This document shows positions 45,264 to 55,927 of a stretch of DNA of 64,000 bases, one piece after another. Position 1 is the stretch's first letter, and every line of letters begins with the position of its first letter. The DNA comes from Nicotiana tabacum (taxonomy: Eukaryota; Streptophyta; Magnoliopsida; Solanales; Solanaceae), in NCBI RefSeq assembly GCF_000715075.1, contig NC_134093.1, positions 98,998,826 through 99,062,825 of the forward strand. Direction: 5' to 3'. A program made the position numbers and the translations under genes. Below the pieces are notes generated by a model that did not search any database, was not told where the DNA came from, and was given only the letters and a program-made list of their open reading frames with translations.

Positions 45264-45340
45264 CTTCACTTGTTAGAATGTACGAGTAAAGAATAATATT
45301 AGAAGAAGAAAAAGAAGAAGACAAATAAGAAGAGAGATTG

Positions 45341-45440
45341 TATAATTGGTAAATAATTGTTACCATAATGGTAAAGATATTTCACGGTAATATAATTGGT
45401 AGATGATTGTTACCATAACGGTAAAGAAATTTCACGGTAA
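45341..45440 (-). promoter_or_regulatory. Two-copy 50-bp promoter repeat upstream of the membrane-protein gene
   Basis: Copies at 45341-45390 and 45391-45440 share ATAATTGGTA, GATTGTTACCATAA/ATTGTTACCATAA, GGTAAAGA and TTTCACGGTAA. Each contains a TTACCAT-n-ATGGTAA inverted repeat (one base changed in copy two). They lie 80-180 bp before the ATG. GGTAA-type words resemble GT-factor sites; this role is inferred. Confidence 0.6.
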
Positions 45441-46597
45441 GTAAGAATTTTTTTAAGGTAAGTTCATAATTAAGCTGTCAAGAAAACCATTAATTGGTGA
45501 CTCTCTTAATTACTAGAAAGATCATAAGGATTTTATCCAATTGATAGTTGATTTTGTAAAATATGGCCACATGTGATATATAAAATATTTTGGTTTAATA
45601 AATATATTTTGCTAAATTAATATTTGAATAAAATTAGGGGAATTAATTATAGTTATAAGTTCTCACTAACCCACTTTGATAGAAGGTGAGAGTTAACCCA
45701 TGGTCCCTCTCTGTTTAAGAAGAATAATGTAACTTTATCACTCTTTATTCTGAAAAAAACACATAAAAGGTAAAGAGAGAAGTACTGATTTTCTCAAGAA
45801 CAAGAATTCCGCTCAATATTATCAGAAAAACACACTATGGATGCATATAAGTTTTCTTGATTAAAATTATTATTTATGTGTTTTATGTGTAAATCATATA
45901 GCTTCATGATTTTAAATAATTGATAGGATTTTATGTAGATTGTTTATGAACCACAATCTAGTATTTGAAAATCATTACAAATTTATCCAAAAGATAAGAC
46001 TATTTACTAAATAGACAAATTTAAAACAAACTAGTCCTTCTACTATAGTCTAATATGTACTATACCATTTTATTTATTGACGAGTAATGTTGAAGGAATA
46101 TCAAGCAATCATTATTTCACTAAATGAAACTATTTTGTTCTAATTAGGGAAGCCGTTAGTTAACGTATAATAAAATGCTAGATTCAATAGGCAATCAGGT
46201 CACGAATAAGATTAACGAAATGAAAACCTTAAATCTATTATAAGTAGTGTCAGGAATAACTTACTACAGACTTGGTTTAGTAATTAGTACCACGTTAATC
46301 ATTATTATGACTTCAATTTCGGCCATTTAATTTGGTTTAGACCTTGTCGACATTACTAAACTAGCTATATTATACCAAAAAAATTCCAAACTAAAAAGGA
46401 ACGTACAAAACAAATTAATACTAACTGTACTAATTAACAGACAAAAAGAAAAGAGCAAAGGGCCACATTTCCCGCTGAATTATGCGAAATAGTGAGGAAA
46501 AAACAACAATACATGGCCGCTCCAAAAAATAATAGCCGGTAAAATATAAATTTTTTGTATATTAATTTACAATAGACATAATTTATACGTGTATATT
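45441..46597. other. Intergenic, no gene seen
   Basis: AT-rich DNA, no coding frame and no clear repeat boundaries. It ends where the LTR fragment starts at 46598. Confidence 0.5.
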
Positions 46598-46739
46598 TGT
46601 AACGACCCGGTCGGTCGTTTTGAATATTTTAACCCCGTTCCCTCATTTACTGCTCAATTTATGCTTTATAGTTATTTTATGACTTACCGAATTAGTTGGT
46701 TTGGGTCCGAAAAGAATTTAGAGTGAAATGAGACACTTA

Positions 46740-47371
46740 TAGCCTGTTTGGCCAAGCTGGAAAAATCAGTTTATTTTGAGAAGTGATTTTTTCAAAAGTG
46801 TTTTTAAAAAAAGTACTTTTAGAAAAAAACAGTTTGTGTTTGGCCAAGCTTTTCAAAAAGTGCTTTTATGTGTCAAATTATAAATAAGGACATGAAAATA
46901 TTTGCTTAATAGTTAATATTATATAAGTAGATAAATAATTATAAATTTTTATTATTAAAGATAATAATTAAGTTTTTTATTTTATTTAAGTAAAATATAA
47001 AAATAAAATTGAAAAGTACTTTATTCTTTCAAGATAATTTAAATATATCAAAAATCATCCAATAAATATGAAAGTTCATCCCAAAAGTCATTTTATATTA
47101 CTTAATAGTTTAAACTAAGTAAGGTTATTTTGATATATATAATATTTTACAAAGGGTATTTTTTGTAGGAAGAAAACTCAAAACTGCTTCTGCTTCTACT
47201 TCTAGGGAGAAGCTACTTTATTCTACTTCTTCAAAACTACATCTGCTTCTAGCCAAAATCACTTTTTTTCAAAAAAAGCTTGGCCAAACACCTCAAATTG
47301 AGGAAAAAAAATACTTTTTTGAAAAATAAAAAGCACTTTTGACATGTTGAGAAGCTTGGCCAAACATACTA
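46740..47371. mobile_element. Harbinger-like (Tourist-type) MITE
   Basis: Ends TAGCCTGTTTGGCCAAGCT (46740-46758) and AGCTTGGCCAAACATACTA (47353-47371) are inverted with two differences. TTA flanks both sides (46737-46739 and 47372-47374). The related LTR near 39921 shows the uninterrupted site 'GACACTTAGTCTC'. The 632-bp interior is AT-rich and non-coding. TTA target duplications are typical of PIF/Harbinger elements. Confidence 0.88.
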
Positions 47372-47911
47372 TTAGTCCCATAATTGAAAATTTAAGTTAG
47401 AAAAGTTGACTGGATATTGACTTATGTGTAAACGACCTTGAATTTGAATTTTGATGATTTCAATATCTTCTGTATGGTGATTTTGGACTTAGGAGCTTGT
47501 CCAAAAAATTATTTGGATGTCCGTAGTTGAATTAGGCTTGAAATGGCAGAAATTACATTTTTGGTAAGTTTGACTAGGGGTTGACTTTTTGATATCGGGG
47601 TCGGAATCCGATTCTGAAAATTTTAATAGGCCCGTTATGTCATTTATAACTTGTGTGTAAAATTTGAGATCAATGAGACATGATTTGATAGGTTTCAAAG
47701 TTCATTAGGCTTGAATTGGGGTATGATTCATGGTTTTAGTGTTGTTGGATGTGATTTGAGGTTTCGACTAAATTCGTATCATATTTTAGGACTTGTTGGT
47801 ATATTTGGTTGAGGTCTCGAGAGCCTCGGGTGAGTGTCAGATGGCTAACGGATCAATTTTGGACTTGGCATTTCAGCTGAAGAAGGCTGGTTTTATGTCA
47901 CTGGTTTCCTT

Positions 47912-48110
47912 CTATGCGATCACGTGAAAATGTCTGCGATCGCATAGGCTTGTTTGGGCAGAGGTGCGATTGTTCTATGCGATCGCGTAAAGGCAACCGT
48001 GATCGCGTAGGTTTGGCCAGGCTGTGCTACGTGAACGCGTGGGAAATACCACGTTCGCATAGGAAAATTGGAGAGGAAGCTGGGCTACGCATTTGCTCTA
48101 TGCGATCTGA
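47912..48110 (+). repeat. Iterated 'CTATGCGATCGCGT' word block
   Basis: About 200 bp with ATGCGATC(A/G)CGT, TGCGATCGCATAGG, GTGATCGCGTAGG and GTGAACGCGTGGG repeated. It is followed within 30 bp by TATAAAAAGG. This gives the clearest block-to-TATA order in a chromovirus-type LTR here. Confidence 0.82.
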
Positions 48111-48138
48111 TCATGCCCAACTATGCCTTATAAAAAGG

Positions 48139-49403
48139 ATTTAGCGGTCGTTGCAAATATATTCCAGCTAATATGTCCGGATTTGAATCCCACAGGGAAT
48201 TAACCTACCAAACACAGCTACTAGACTCGCACAAATTCACGCAATCAATCTTCAGAAATATTTAAGTAACAATTTGGGTTTTTATTAACTAAATATTACG
48301 TAATAAAAATGTAATAATTAATAACTAAATACGAACGGATTGTAAACAAGAATTAGAATGATCTAAGGTTGTGATTTCCCCTATTGTCGGAATCTTTTTC
48401 GCTAAGTTTTCTACAAATTTGCTTAAGTTTTCTCTATCGACCATGAGCACTCTAACTATCGTAACTCTCTCCCGAGTAATTACCACAATATACTAGACAT
48501 ATTCTTCCGAATTACGCTAGCTGGCATTAAGTATAACTCACTCAAATCGCACCAAAGTTTCGTTATCCCTAATCCCACCTTTAAACCTCCGTATTAATCC
48601 CTCATATATGTTTAGGAGTGATGTTGTTTAACAACTACCTAATTATTCACTCTTTCCTGAGTAATACATACTAAATAGGCACAGCTAATTGAGGGCCCTT
48701 CAATCAACCACAAGAATAATATAGTTGAACAAATAAAAAAATTACTACTGCAAATTTATATTAACGTAACAAGAAAATCATCCTTCAATAGGTTCCATCA
48801 AAACTTTAGACTATGAATTTAGCTACTCATGATCAAAGTAACAATATTCAAAGTATGTTGCATAATTAAAGTACAAGATAAAGATAAAGTGATGTAGAAA
48901 TTGTTGACTCTAACTCCCGACGGTTGTTCTATGAGCTATCCTTGCCTCCGATTGTAAAAATCCCTTCAAGTGGCGTTTTAGGTCTATTTATATGTGTAGG
49001 AATAAACCTAAATGTGTAGTCCAAGTCTTAGTCAAACCCGGAAACGAATTAAGTCTTCAAACCTCGGATTGGACCTAGCCCCAGGCCTGGGGTTGCCAGC
49101 CTAACGCCTGATGATCCTGGCTACAGGCATGGCGTCGCCAGCCTAACACCTGATTCTGCTTGGCCTTTGCCTTGCGTCGCCAGCCTAATGCCAGCTTCAA
49201 GCCTGGCGTCGCCAGCTTCTCTCATTCACTGCTCCCACGCACGCTTTCGACTTGTAGGTCTCCTTTTTCTTCTACTTTTATCTCCAATTCACCTACACAT
49301 AAAATGGACCCTATTACACCCAAATAAGGTGTATTGTATCATTAAAGTGTATAACAATGCAAGGAGAATAATGTTCTAAACCATGAATTATAGCCACACA
49401 TCA
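48139..49403 (-). repeat. 3' LTR of the second Athila-type element
   Basis: Minus-strand start TGATGTGTGGC at 49403, preceded by a purine-rich AAGTGCGGGGTAT. TATAAATAG is at 48984-48992, the same 9-mer as in the first element. The low end is aligned by the shared 'AGCGGTCG(A)TTGCAA' to the LTR end at 19077. No partner LTR is in the window. Confidence 0.75.
49080..49215 (-). repeat. Iterated 'GGCGTCGCCAGCCTAACGCC' word block, LTR
   Basis: Four to five words: GGCGTCGCCAGCCTAA, GCGTCGCCAGCCTAATGCC, GGCGTCGCCAGC and related forms. The block lies about 90 bp upstream of TATAAATAG on the minus strand. The word is a near-palindrome (GGCGacGCC) and CpG-rich. Confidence 0.85.
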
Positions 49404-50784
49404 ATACCCCGCACTTAAATATTTCTCGTCCTCGAGCAATCAAACTACACTTATAGACACAACCTATTAAGCAACTCCCTTAACTCCTTGCACCAAGAAT
49501 ATTTAAAATAGTCTAAGCACCACGGTGTAACATCCCCGCCTCAAGATTTGACTCACATACCATGAATTATTCACAAATCATTTACTTACTCTAACATGGA
49601 GGTCAATGACATTATCTTTCCTTTATGAATCACGTGCCCTCACCCAACAAAGAGCTTAGTTCCACACACGATGAATTTTAAGAGCGTAGGAACTCAAGAT
49701 AGGAAAAATTTACTCGCTCTCAGAAATAACATTCATATGCCACAAATGATACACCATAGACTTGCCCGTAGTGTAATACCCTACTAATCGTGTTAATTCA
49801 ATTTAAAATCAAGTAGAACTTTCATTGGTTGTAATGTAGGTTGCAGATCGGGTAGGATACATTTGGATATGAGTGACTACACCTCCCTTAAGCACTTTGA
49901 TACATATACTTTAATACACAACCCATACTTATGTCAAACCCAACATTCCACCCTTACTTCAATTTATATTACCCCATATTTCTTTAAGCACACGTATATT
50001 AAGAGTCACCACTTATCAAAGAATATTTTTTTTCACAGCAATACAACTATTTTTCTTTCTTTCATTCATTTTTCAATTCAAGCGGCTCTTACTTTTTCAA
50101 AATAATGCACCTTTCTCCTTATTTCATTAGTTCCACTCAAAAACCAAACTAACCACCCCCACACTTTAACTTTTACAAAGTTCATAACAATTCAAGTGTT
50201 CATTAGAGGTAAAAAGGTTCAAATAGATGGTCAATTCAAACAATTGGGTAAGGCTTGTAGTGTGGTTGCCAAAAAAATAAGATTACATGCTCAAAGGGGT
50301 TAACTACGTTACATAACCTTTAGGTGGGTAAACTATATATATCTAGCTTAACAAAGAAATGCCTATATCACTTCTCAGACTGAACAAGACTACTATTTTG
50401 CTTTGCACACACACAGGGCAAGTTCTAGGTATCAAATGCAATGCACAGAATACATACAAAACTCATACATATATAGGACATAACTCGCTTCGGATTGGTT
50501 TCTTCGTGACACTCCAGTCAAAGCAGTTAAGCAAAATTAGGAATCTACGATTTAAGGTATTTAAGCTAGAGGCAAAAACCGAGCCTAAGTGTCATGACCG
50601 TAGTACTAACTATTCTCAAGGCATAACAAAGCTAAGAGATATTTCTACAATTAAATGTATAGCTTCGTGGTTCCTACTCCTAAAAATTAAAACTAATTAC
50701 ACCCGGTTCAACTAAAATCCCTTGGAAAAGAACCGCGACCCAAAGAAAAACCAACGGGGAATTACTACACTACCTAAAAAAAAA
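49404..50784 (-). other. Non-coding 3' region of the second Athila-type element
   Basis: Between the 3' LTR and the left arm of the inverted repeat. The phrase 'acagggcaagttctag' near 50410 matches the first element's 3' region near 21620. No gene. Confidence 0.6.
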
Positions 50785-51629
50785 TCTTTTTGGTGTTTTT
50801 TCTCTAGACTTACTTCCCTCAAGAAAACTGTCTAGGAGATCCATCGTCGGGAAGACACGAGGTCGATCGAATACCATTTGCCAATTTTCTAACTTAGTAC
50901 TTAAGACACGAGGACTTTGAGGAGGAGCCAGAGTTTGACCACATCATCGATCAACCCCTACAACAAACGAACATCACTAATCACCGGCCGAAACAAGAGA
51001 CTGCCATGACATCTTTGACAAGTACTAGCGCAATACTCAGGATGATAGTTTTATGGCCCATCTCTATGGTATGATGGATTTGTAGCTAAGGATAGGAGGT
51101 CACCCAGCGAGAGGACTGAATTGGAACATCGGTACCCGCTCAATGCTCATGCCCAGAAGCTGGTTGGGTTAGGAGATAGATACAGACTCCCCAATGATGA
51201 AGATATCAAAACACCAGAGTAGTTTGAGGCTAATCTAGAGCAATCAGATGGTGAGGGGGATGATGAGGAGGAGGACGGCGAACATGATGAAGAGTGGAGA
51301 GAGCGCCAGAGGATGAAGACGCTGCTTGATCAGGGAGTTTCTTTACACCCAACTTATTTTTCATGTTTTGTCATTTTGTGCATGCACCGAGGACAATGCA
51401 TGATCTAAGTGTGGGGTGAGGACTTGTACATGTTAATTTTAGTTATTTAGTATTTGTTTGCTTTGTTTTAGTATGTGTTTTTATTAGTTTAGTAATTGAT
51501 ATGGCTATGTGTTTTTTTTTTAAAAAGCAAAAAAATTAGACTATTCCCAACGATGGATCTCCTAGACAGTTTTATTGAGGGAAGTAAGTCTAGAGAAAAA
51601 AACACCAAAAATCTAGGAGATCCATCGTC
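50785..51629. repeat. 70-bp inverted repeats flanking a flipped segment
   Basis: The left arm (50785-50854: TTTGGTGTTTTTTCTCTAG ... GGAGATCCATCGTCGGGAAG) returns inverted at 51544-51612 with few changes. A third, partial copy (51612-51627) pairs perfectly for 16 bp with 51551-51566, leaving a 45-nt loop. A transcript crossing the region would fold into a long hairpin. Confidence 0.88.
50855..51400 (+). pseudogene. env-like ORF, distal part, in reversed orientation
   Basis: The plus strand codes HLYGMMDL, then ERTELEHRYPLNAHAQKL, VGLGDRYRLPNDED and an acidic tail (GEGDDEEEDGEHDEEW), followed by the non-coding 'ACCGAGGACAATGCATG' and 'AAGTGTGGGGTGAGG' that follow env-like ORFs. The rest of the element is on the minus strand, so this segment has been flipped. 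TAG codons interrupt it after MMDL and in 'TPE-stop-FEA', where Gln (CAG) is usual. Confidence 0.65.
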
Positions 51630-51731
51630 TCCCCCTTTTCTATTATTTGGGAGAGGTGCGGAGGTCGCCTTTGCTTTAGCCATAGCAGTGGAAGTAGCCT
51701 TTCCTTTGCCTGTGTCTTTTCTAGGAGGCAT
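51620..51731 (-). pseudogene. env-like ORF, start
   Basis: ATG at 51731 with a Lys/Ala-rich start (MPPRKDTGKGKATSTAMAKA), comparable in position and basic composition to the env-like start at 24339. After about 36 residues it runs into the inverted-repeat arm. A splice-acceptor-like TTTGTGTAG precedes the ATG. Confidence 0.6.
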
Positions 51732-53093
51732 CCTTATTCCTACACAAATAAGTAGTAGTCAGATAAAATTGCATTACACACTACACACATAATCTTGCCC
51801 AACTTTTTGAGGTTACTCAGACTTAACCTCATATTTTCTTAGTATTAGAATCAAAAAACAACACAGGGGCTACCCGTGCGCCACCCCACACTTAAGATTT
51901 TTACGTGATGCACAACTTCATAACACTAGTCTATTAATCCCGGAGACTCGGGCTCCAATAGGGACAAGGAATGCCATTGAGGCATTATATCAAACACTTA
52001 GCATGCATTAGTGCCATGGGAGTTCTTATGGAAATGAGGGATTTCCTCATCCTCCCAAATCGGCTTGGGGATTCCGTACTACCACATATTTTCACAATCG
52101 CAGGACCATTCCTATGGGGTTCATGAGGTTGGGGAACACAAACTCAATACTATAATGAAGAACAACCACCAATTTTTGTGTGTAATTGTATACCTGTACC
52201 CAACTCGAAATTACAAAGGAAAGAGATCAAATCATACCTTTGAAGATTTTGAGAGGAGGGAGCTGCTTGAGAATTTCTGATGAGTGTGAAAGAATAGCAA
52301 GACTAAGCTTGACTTCAATGGGGATGGGAGAGATAACTATGGCAATGTGTTGTTGAGTGTTTGTGGGTGAGCCAATTCGGGCAGTGTGTTTGGTTGAGAG
52401 AAAAGCTGATGAGCAGATGTGTGTGCTTGTGAATTTTTCTTTTAGAGCTTGATGTATGTTTGGTTTAAGTGAGGTTAGGTTTTTTTTTGTATTGTGTTCA
52501 GTGTTTAGGGCGTGTAATGTGAGGAGGTTCGACTAAAATAAGGAGAAAAAAAACATTAAAATGTGCCGAAATAACTTACCTGGCATTGCCTGGCCCAGTA
52601 CATGGCGTTACCCAGGCGTCGCCAGCCTAACGCCAGCATTACATGGCTTTATCCAGGCGTCTCCAGTCTAATGCCTGGTGGATCTGGCGTTAGCCAGACG
52701 TCACTAGCCCCACGCCATCTTTCCCTGGCTTTATCCTAGCGTCGCCTGGTCCAGCGTCTGGTGTACGTCAGGTGATGCTGAAACCCTGCTCGACTGGCCC
52801 AAACTCACCTGCAAACTTGTTAGTACCTAAAAACAAAAAGAAAAATTCTAACTCCACTAAAAATCAACTACGAATTGGGTTGCCTCCCAACGAGCGCCTT
52901 AGTTAACATCGTGGAACGACAAATACAACAGTCCAATGGGTTGCCTCCCATGAAGCGCCTGATTTAACGTTGCGGCCCGACGCAGATAATTTCACTTAAG
53001 GCTAGTTAACCTTGGTGGCTCGAGCAAATGAGTCACCGACACTACTTTCGCATTTTCCATACCCAAATAATGTTTTAACATGTGCCCATTGAC
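51732..53093 (-). other. Leader region of the env-like gene
   Basis: Between integrase and the env-like ATG. A donor-like AAAG/GTATGA lies near 52240 and an acceptor just before 51731, so the leader probably had an intron, as at 24343-24937. A C/A-rich stretch (52240-52500) could be the first exon. No TATAAATAG was found here. The word block is at 52575-52780. Primer-site-like phrases 'gggttgcctcccaacgagcgc' occur near 52878 and again near 52938, as a duplication. Confidence 0.5.
52575..52780 (-). repeat. Iterated 'GGCGTCGCCAGCCTAACGCC' word block, internal
   Basis: About 200 bp with 'CAGGCGTCGCCAGCCTAACG', CAGGCGTCTCCAGTCTAATG, CAGACGTCACTAGCCC and TAGCGTCGCCTGG. It uses the same vocabulary as the LTR block at 49080-49215 of the same element. 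Nothing similar occurs in the first Athila-type element. Confidence 0.85.
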
Positions 53094-54111
53094 TCAAAAC
53101 GTGCGAGAGTCATTTGATGCAACAATATCTATGGCTCCGGTTGGGTGAATCTCTACCACACTAAATGGTCCCGACCATCGTGACTTTAACTTACCCGGAA
53201 ATAACCTCAACCTTGAGTTGTATAGCAATACCTTATCTCCGGGTTTAAAACTCCGCTCAAGAATATTTTTATCGTGCATTATTTTCATTCTCTCCTTGTA
53301 TAATCTTGTGCTCTCAAAAGCGTGGTAACAAAATTCATCAAGCTCGTGCAGCTCTATGACTCTACTTGTGCCCGCAGCATCTATATCGAGATTCAACTGT
53401 CGCAGTGTCCATAAAGCTCTATGCTCCAACTCCACTAGTAGGTAACATGCCTTCCCAAATACCAATTTATACGATGACATACCAATCGGAGTTTTCAAAG
53501 CGGTATAATAGTCCCAGAGTGTATCATCTAACTTTCTTGCCCAATCCGTTCTTGTAGCATTCACAGTCTTGTCAAAACACTCTTTATCTCTCTGTTCGAC
53601 ACTTTTACTTGCCCACTCGTTTGTGGATGATATGGGGTGGCAACTTTGTGACGTACACCATACTTTCTAACAACTTTGCAAAGTCTCGATTACAGAAGTG
53701 AGTGCCTCCGTCACTGATTATCGCACTTAGAGTGCCAAATCGGGTGAATAGGTTCTTTCTCAAAAAGCCAATTATCCCCTTAGCACCATTTGTCGAGAGC
53801 ACTGCAGCCTCCACCCATTTTGACACGTAGTCCACATCTACGAGTATGTATTTGTTGCCATATGAGCTGACGAAGGGCCCCATGAAATCGATTCCCCACA
53901 CGTCAACCACTTCTACCTCTTGAATTGGGATCATAGGCATGTTATGTCGGCGAGAAATATTCCTATTTTGTTGGCATTCGTGACAACCTTTCGCCCATAA
54001 GTGTGTATCTTTGAACACTGTCAGCCAGTAGAAGCCTGATTCCAACACTTTCGCAACGGTCCTTACTCCCCCGAAGTGTCCACCATATGATGATACATGA
54101 CAAGCCTGCAA
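53094..54111 (-). pseudogene. Integrase of the second Athila-type element
   Basis: The N-terminal piece (54111-53605) shows [37 protein letters not shown] and [10 protein letters not shown], '[17 protein letters not shown]'. The C-terminal piece (53564-53094) has TALKTPIGMSSYKLVF and KLKSRWSGPFSVVEI. A frameshift near 53600 separates them. Confidence 0.88.
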
Positions 54112-54144
54112 AACAGAAGATTGGTCTATATCGGGGATACATCT

Positions 54145-54735
54145 TCAGATCATGTTATCAACACAAATCCTGAACAGGTAAGGCTCATCCCAATAATACA
54201 TGTGACAGTCACGAAAGAACTTTTTCTTTTGAACAGAGGAAAGATCATAGGGGACTATACCGCTTTCTAGGTAGTATGCAATGTCTGCATACCATGGTGC
54301 CTCATCCAATGTCACTGCTAGCAATTGTTCATCTGGGAATGTCTCAGTTATATCTTCTACCTCGACTTTCTTTTCAGCTCCCTCCAACCTTGAAAGGTGG
54401 TCTGCCACTTGGTTCTCTGCCCCTTTTCTATCGCGGATCTCCAAATCAAATTCTTGTAGCAAAAGAACCCAACGGATCAAGCATGACTTTGACTCCTTCT
54501 TTGCTATTAGGTACCTAAGTGCTGCATGTTCAGTATAAACAATCACTTTTGAACCAATCAAATAAGACCTGAATTTGTCGAATGCAAACACCACAACCAA
54601 CATCTCTTTCTCAGTCACGGTATAATTGAGTTATGCACCGCTTAGCGTTCTGCTTGCATAGTAAACTGGGTGTACCAGTTTGTCCTTCCGCTGACCCAGG
54701 ACTGCTCATATAGCATAGTCACTTGCATCACACAC
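54145..54735 (-). pseudogene. RNase H and end of RT, truncated
   Basis: [38 protein letters not shown] and [14 protein letters not shown] mark RNase H. Upstream codons (about 54619-54735) still read the RT/RNase H junction ('CELC'-like, 'HPVYYA'-like) with one stop. Coding ends abruptly at about 54735, where unrelated LTR sequence starts. Confidence 0.82.
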
Positions 54736-55927
54736 GAGCTCAAATAGTTGCTGACATGCTTTCTAGGCGATCAAAGTATACAAGTAATTTCGGATGCAGG
54801 ATATAGCTTATAGATAGAATCATGCGGGTATCATAAGTCAATTGTTGAGAGTTTTAAGTTACCAATCCTATATGTGCGATGACTAAGTGATCTACGCAAT
54901 TGGGTACAACAGAATCTGCTAGGGAAAGAGTCCCAGAATTATTCGTACGATGTGTTCTTGAGAAGTAGTTCTTGCCAAAAATAGGGCAAGAACTAAGTAA
55001 CAACATAAACACGCGTATAATGATACAGTATCACAAAATAGGTAAGTAGATCATGGATTAATTCCATGTTTGAGTCGGAATCGGAGAGGATTAAGGGTTA
55101 CGACGGCTAGGGTTTAATCAGAGAAGAAGAGAGATGAGAGAGGTAGAGAGAATAAAGGCAGCGTCTCAGGGGAAATGGAGTTAGGGTTTCTGGGTTGGGG
55201 TTAATTAAAAGGGGTTGGTTTATTAGGGGCCGCCGTTGATCATATGAGATCAACGGCCAAGATGAGAGAATGGGGTTGGGCGGGGTATTTAAAGGGGTAT
55301 GGGTAGTGGGTTGCTGGGTATTTTAAAAGAGGTATTTTGGTTTTGGGCTTAGGGTAATCGGGCTAAGGTTTGGGTAGATTGGGCTAAGGTCTGGGTAGTA
55401 TTGAGTTCGAAAAATAGGTAAGAAATTGGGCTATTAATTAAATACCCCAAAATTTATCAAAATAATTTATGAAAAATGCTTAATAAATGAATGCAAATAT
55501 TATTTATGCACTGAAATGCTTAAAATTATAACTTTATATTATAAAAATATAAATTTGCCATTTTGACATAAATAATATAAAATAAAGAGCCTTTATGTAT
55601 GAATATAAATCATTATTGCAAAATTAGATAAATAGTTTAAAAATGCTAATGTTATTATATGAAATGAAATAAAATATTTGAAACATATATTACATGTTCA
55701 AAAATAATAATTTTAGGTAGCTAAGTCATCACAAAATAATTTAAAGGCATAATTACTAAATATTTATATAATTTAAATGCAAGAAAATTAATTTAAAGCT
55801 CTAAATAATTATGAAAAATTATAGAAAATGCTTGTATAGGTTTGTAAACTAAATATTGATGCAAATATGCTATTTTGAAAGTGTATATGTATTTTGGAAA
55901 ATATGAGGGCAAAATTGAGTATCAATA
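54736..55927 (-). repeat. LTR upstream part (U3/R), inverted piece
   Basis: The minus-strand start TATTGATACTCAATTTTGCC at 55927 would be TG in the intact form. About 600 bp of AT-rich U3 is followed by TTTAAATA (55286-55293) and a leader with CCCTAGCCGTCG-like and CT-rich sequence. It ends at the pol breakpoint near 54735. AGACT at 55928-55932 (AGTCT on the minus strand) is one target-duplication copy. Confidence 0.65.

Larger units (their letters stand above)
46598..48138 (+). repeat. Chromovirus-type LTR fragment (5' part only)
   Basis: Starts TGTAACGACCCGGTCGG, related to 14191 and 39786. It carries a MITE (46740-47371), a word block (47912-48110) and a TATA-like TATAAAAAGG at 48129-48138. 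It is then cut by the start of the second Athila-type element. The downstream half is absent. Confidence 0.82.
48139..54735 (-). mobile_element. Second Athila-type element, 5' truncated and rearranged
   Basis: Minus strand: RNase H fragment (54735-54145), integrase (54111-53094), leader with word block and intron (53093-51732), env-like start (51731), a flipped env-like segment (50855-51543), non-coding 3' region, and 3' LTR (49403-48139). RT, protease, gag and 5' LTR are missing, cut at 54735 by an inversion breakpoint. It is a different subfamily from the element at 19077-32349. Confidence 0.82.

Noticed and set aside
45264..45269. Start six bases upstream of the membrane-protein ATG
   Set aside because: The codon there is GTG; plant translation would start at the ATG 45263.
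14489..52780. CRISPR-like reading of the regularly spaced words
   Set aside because: Plant nuclear DNA, irregular spacing, degenerate words and no cas genes.
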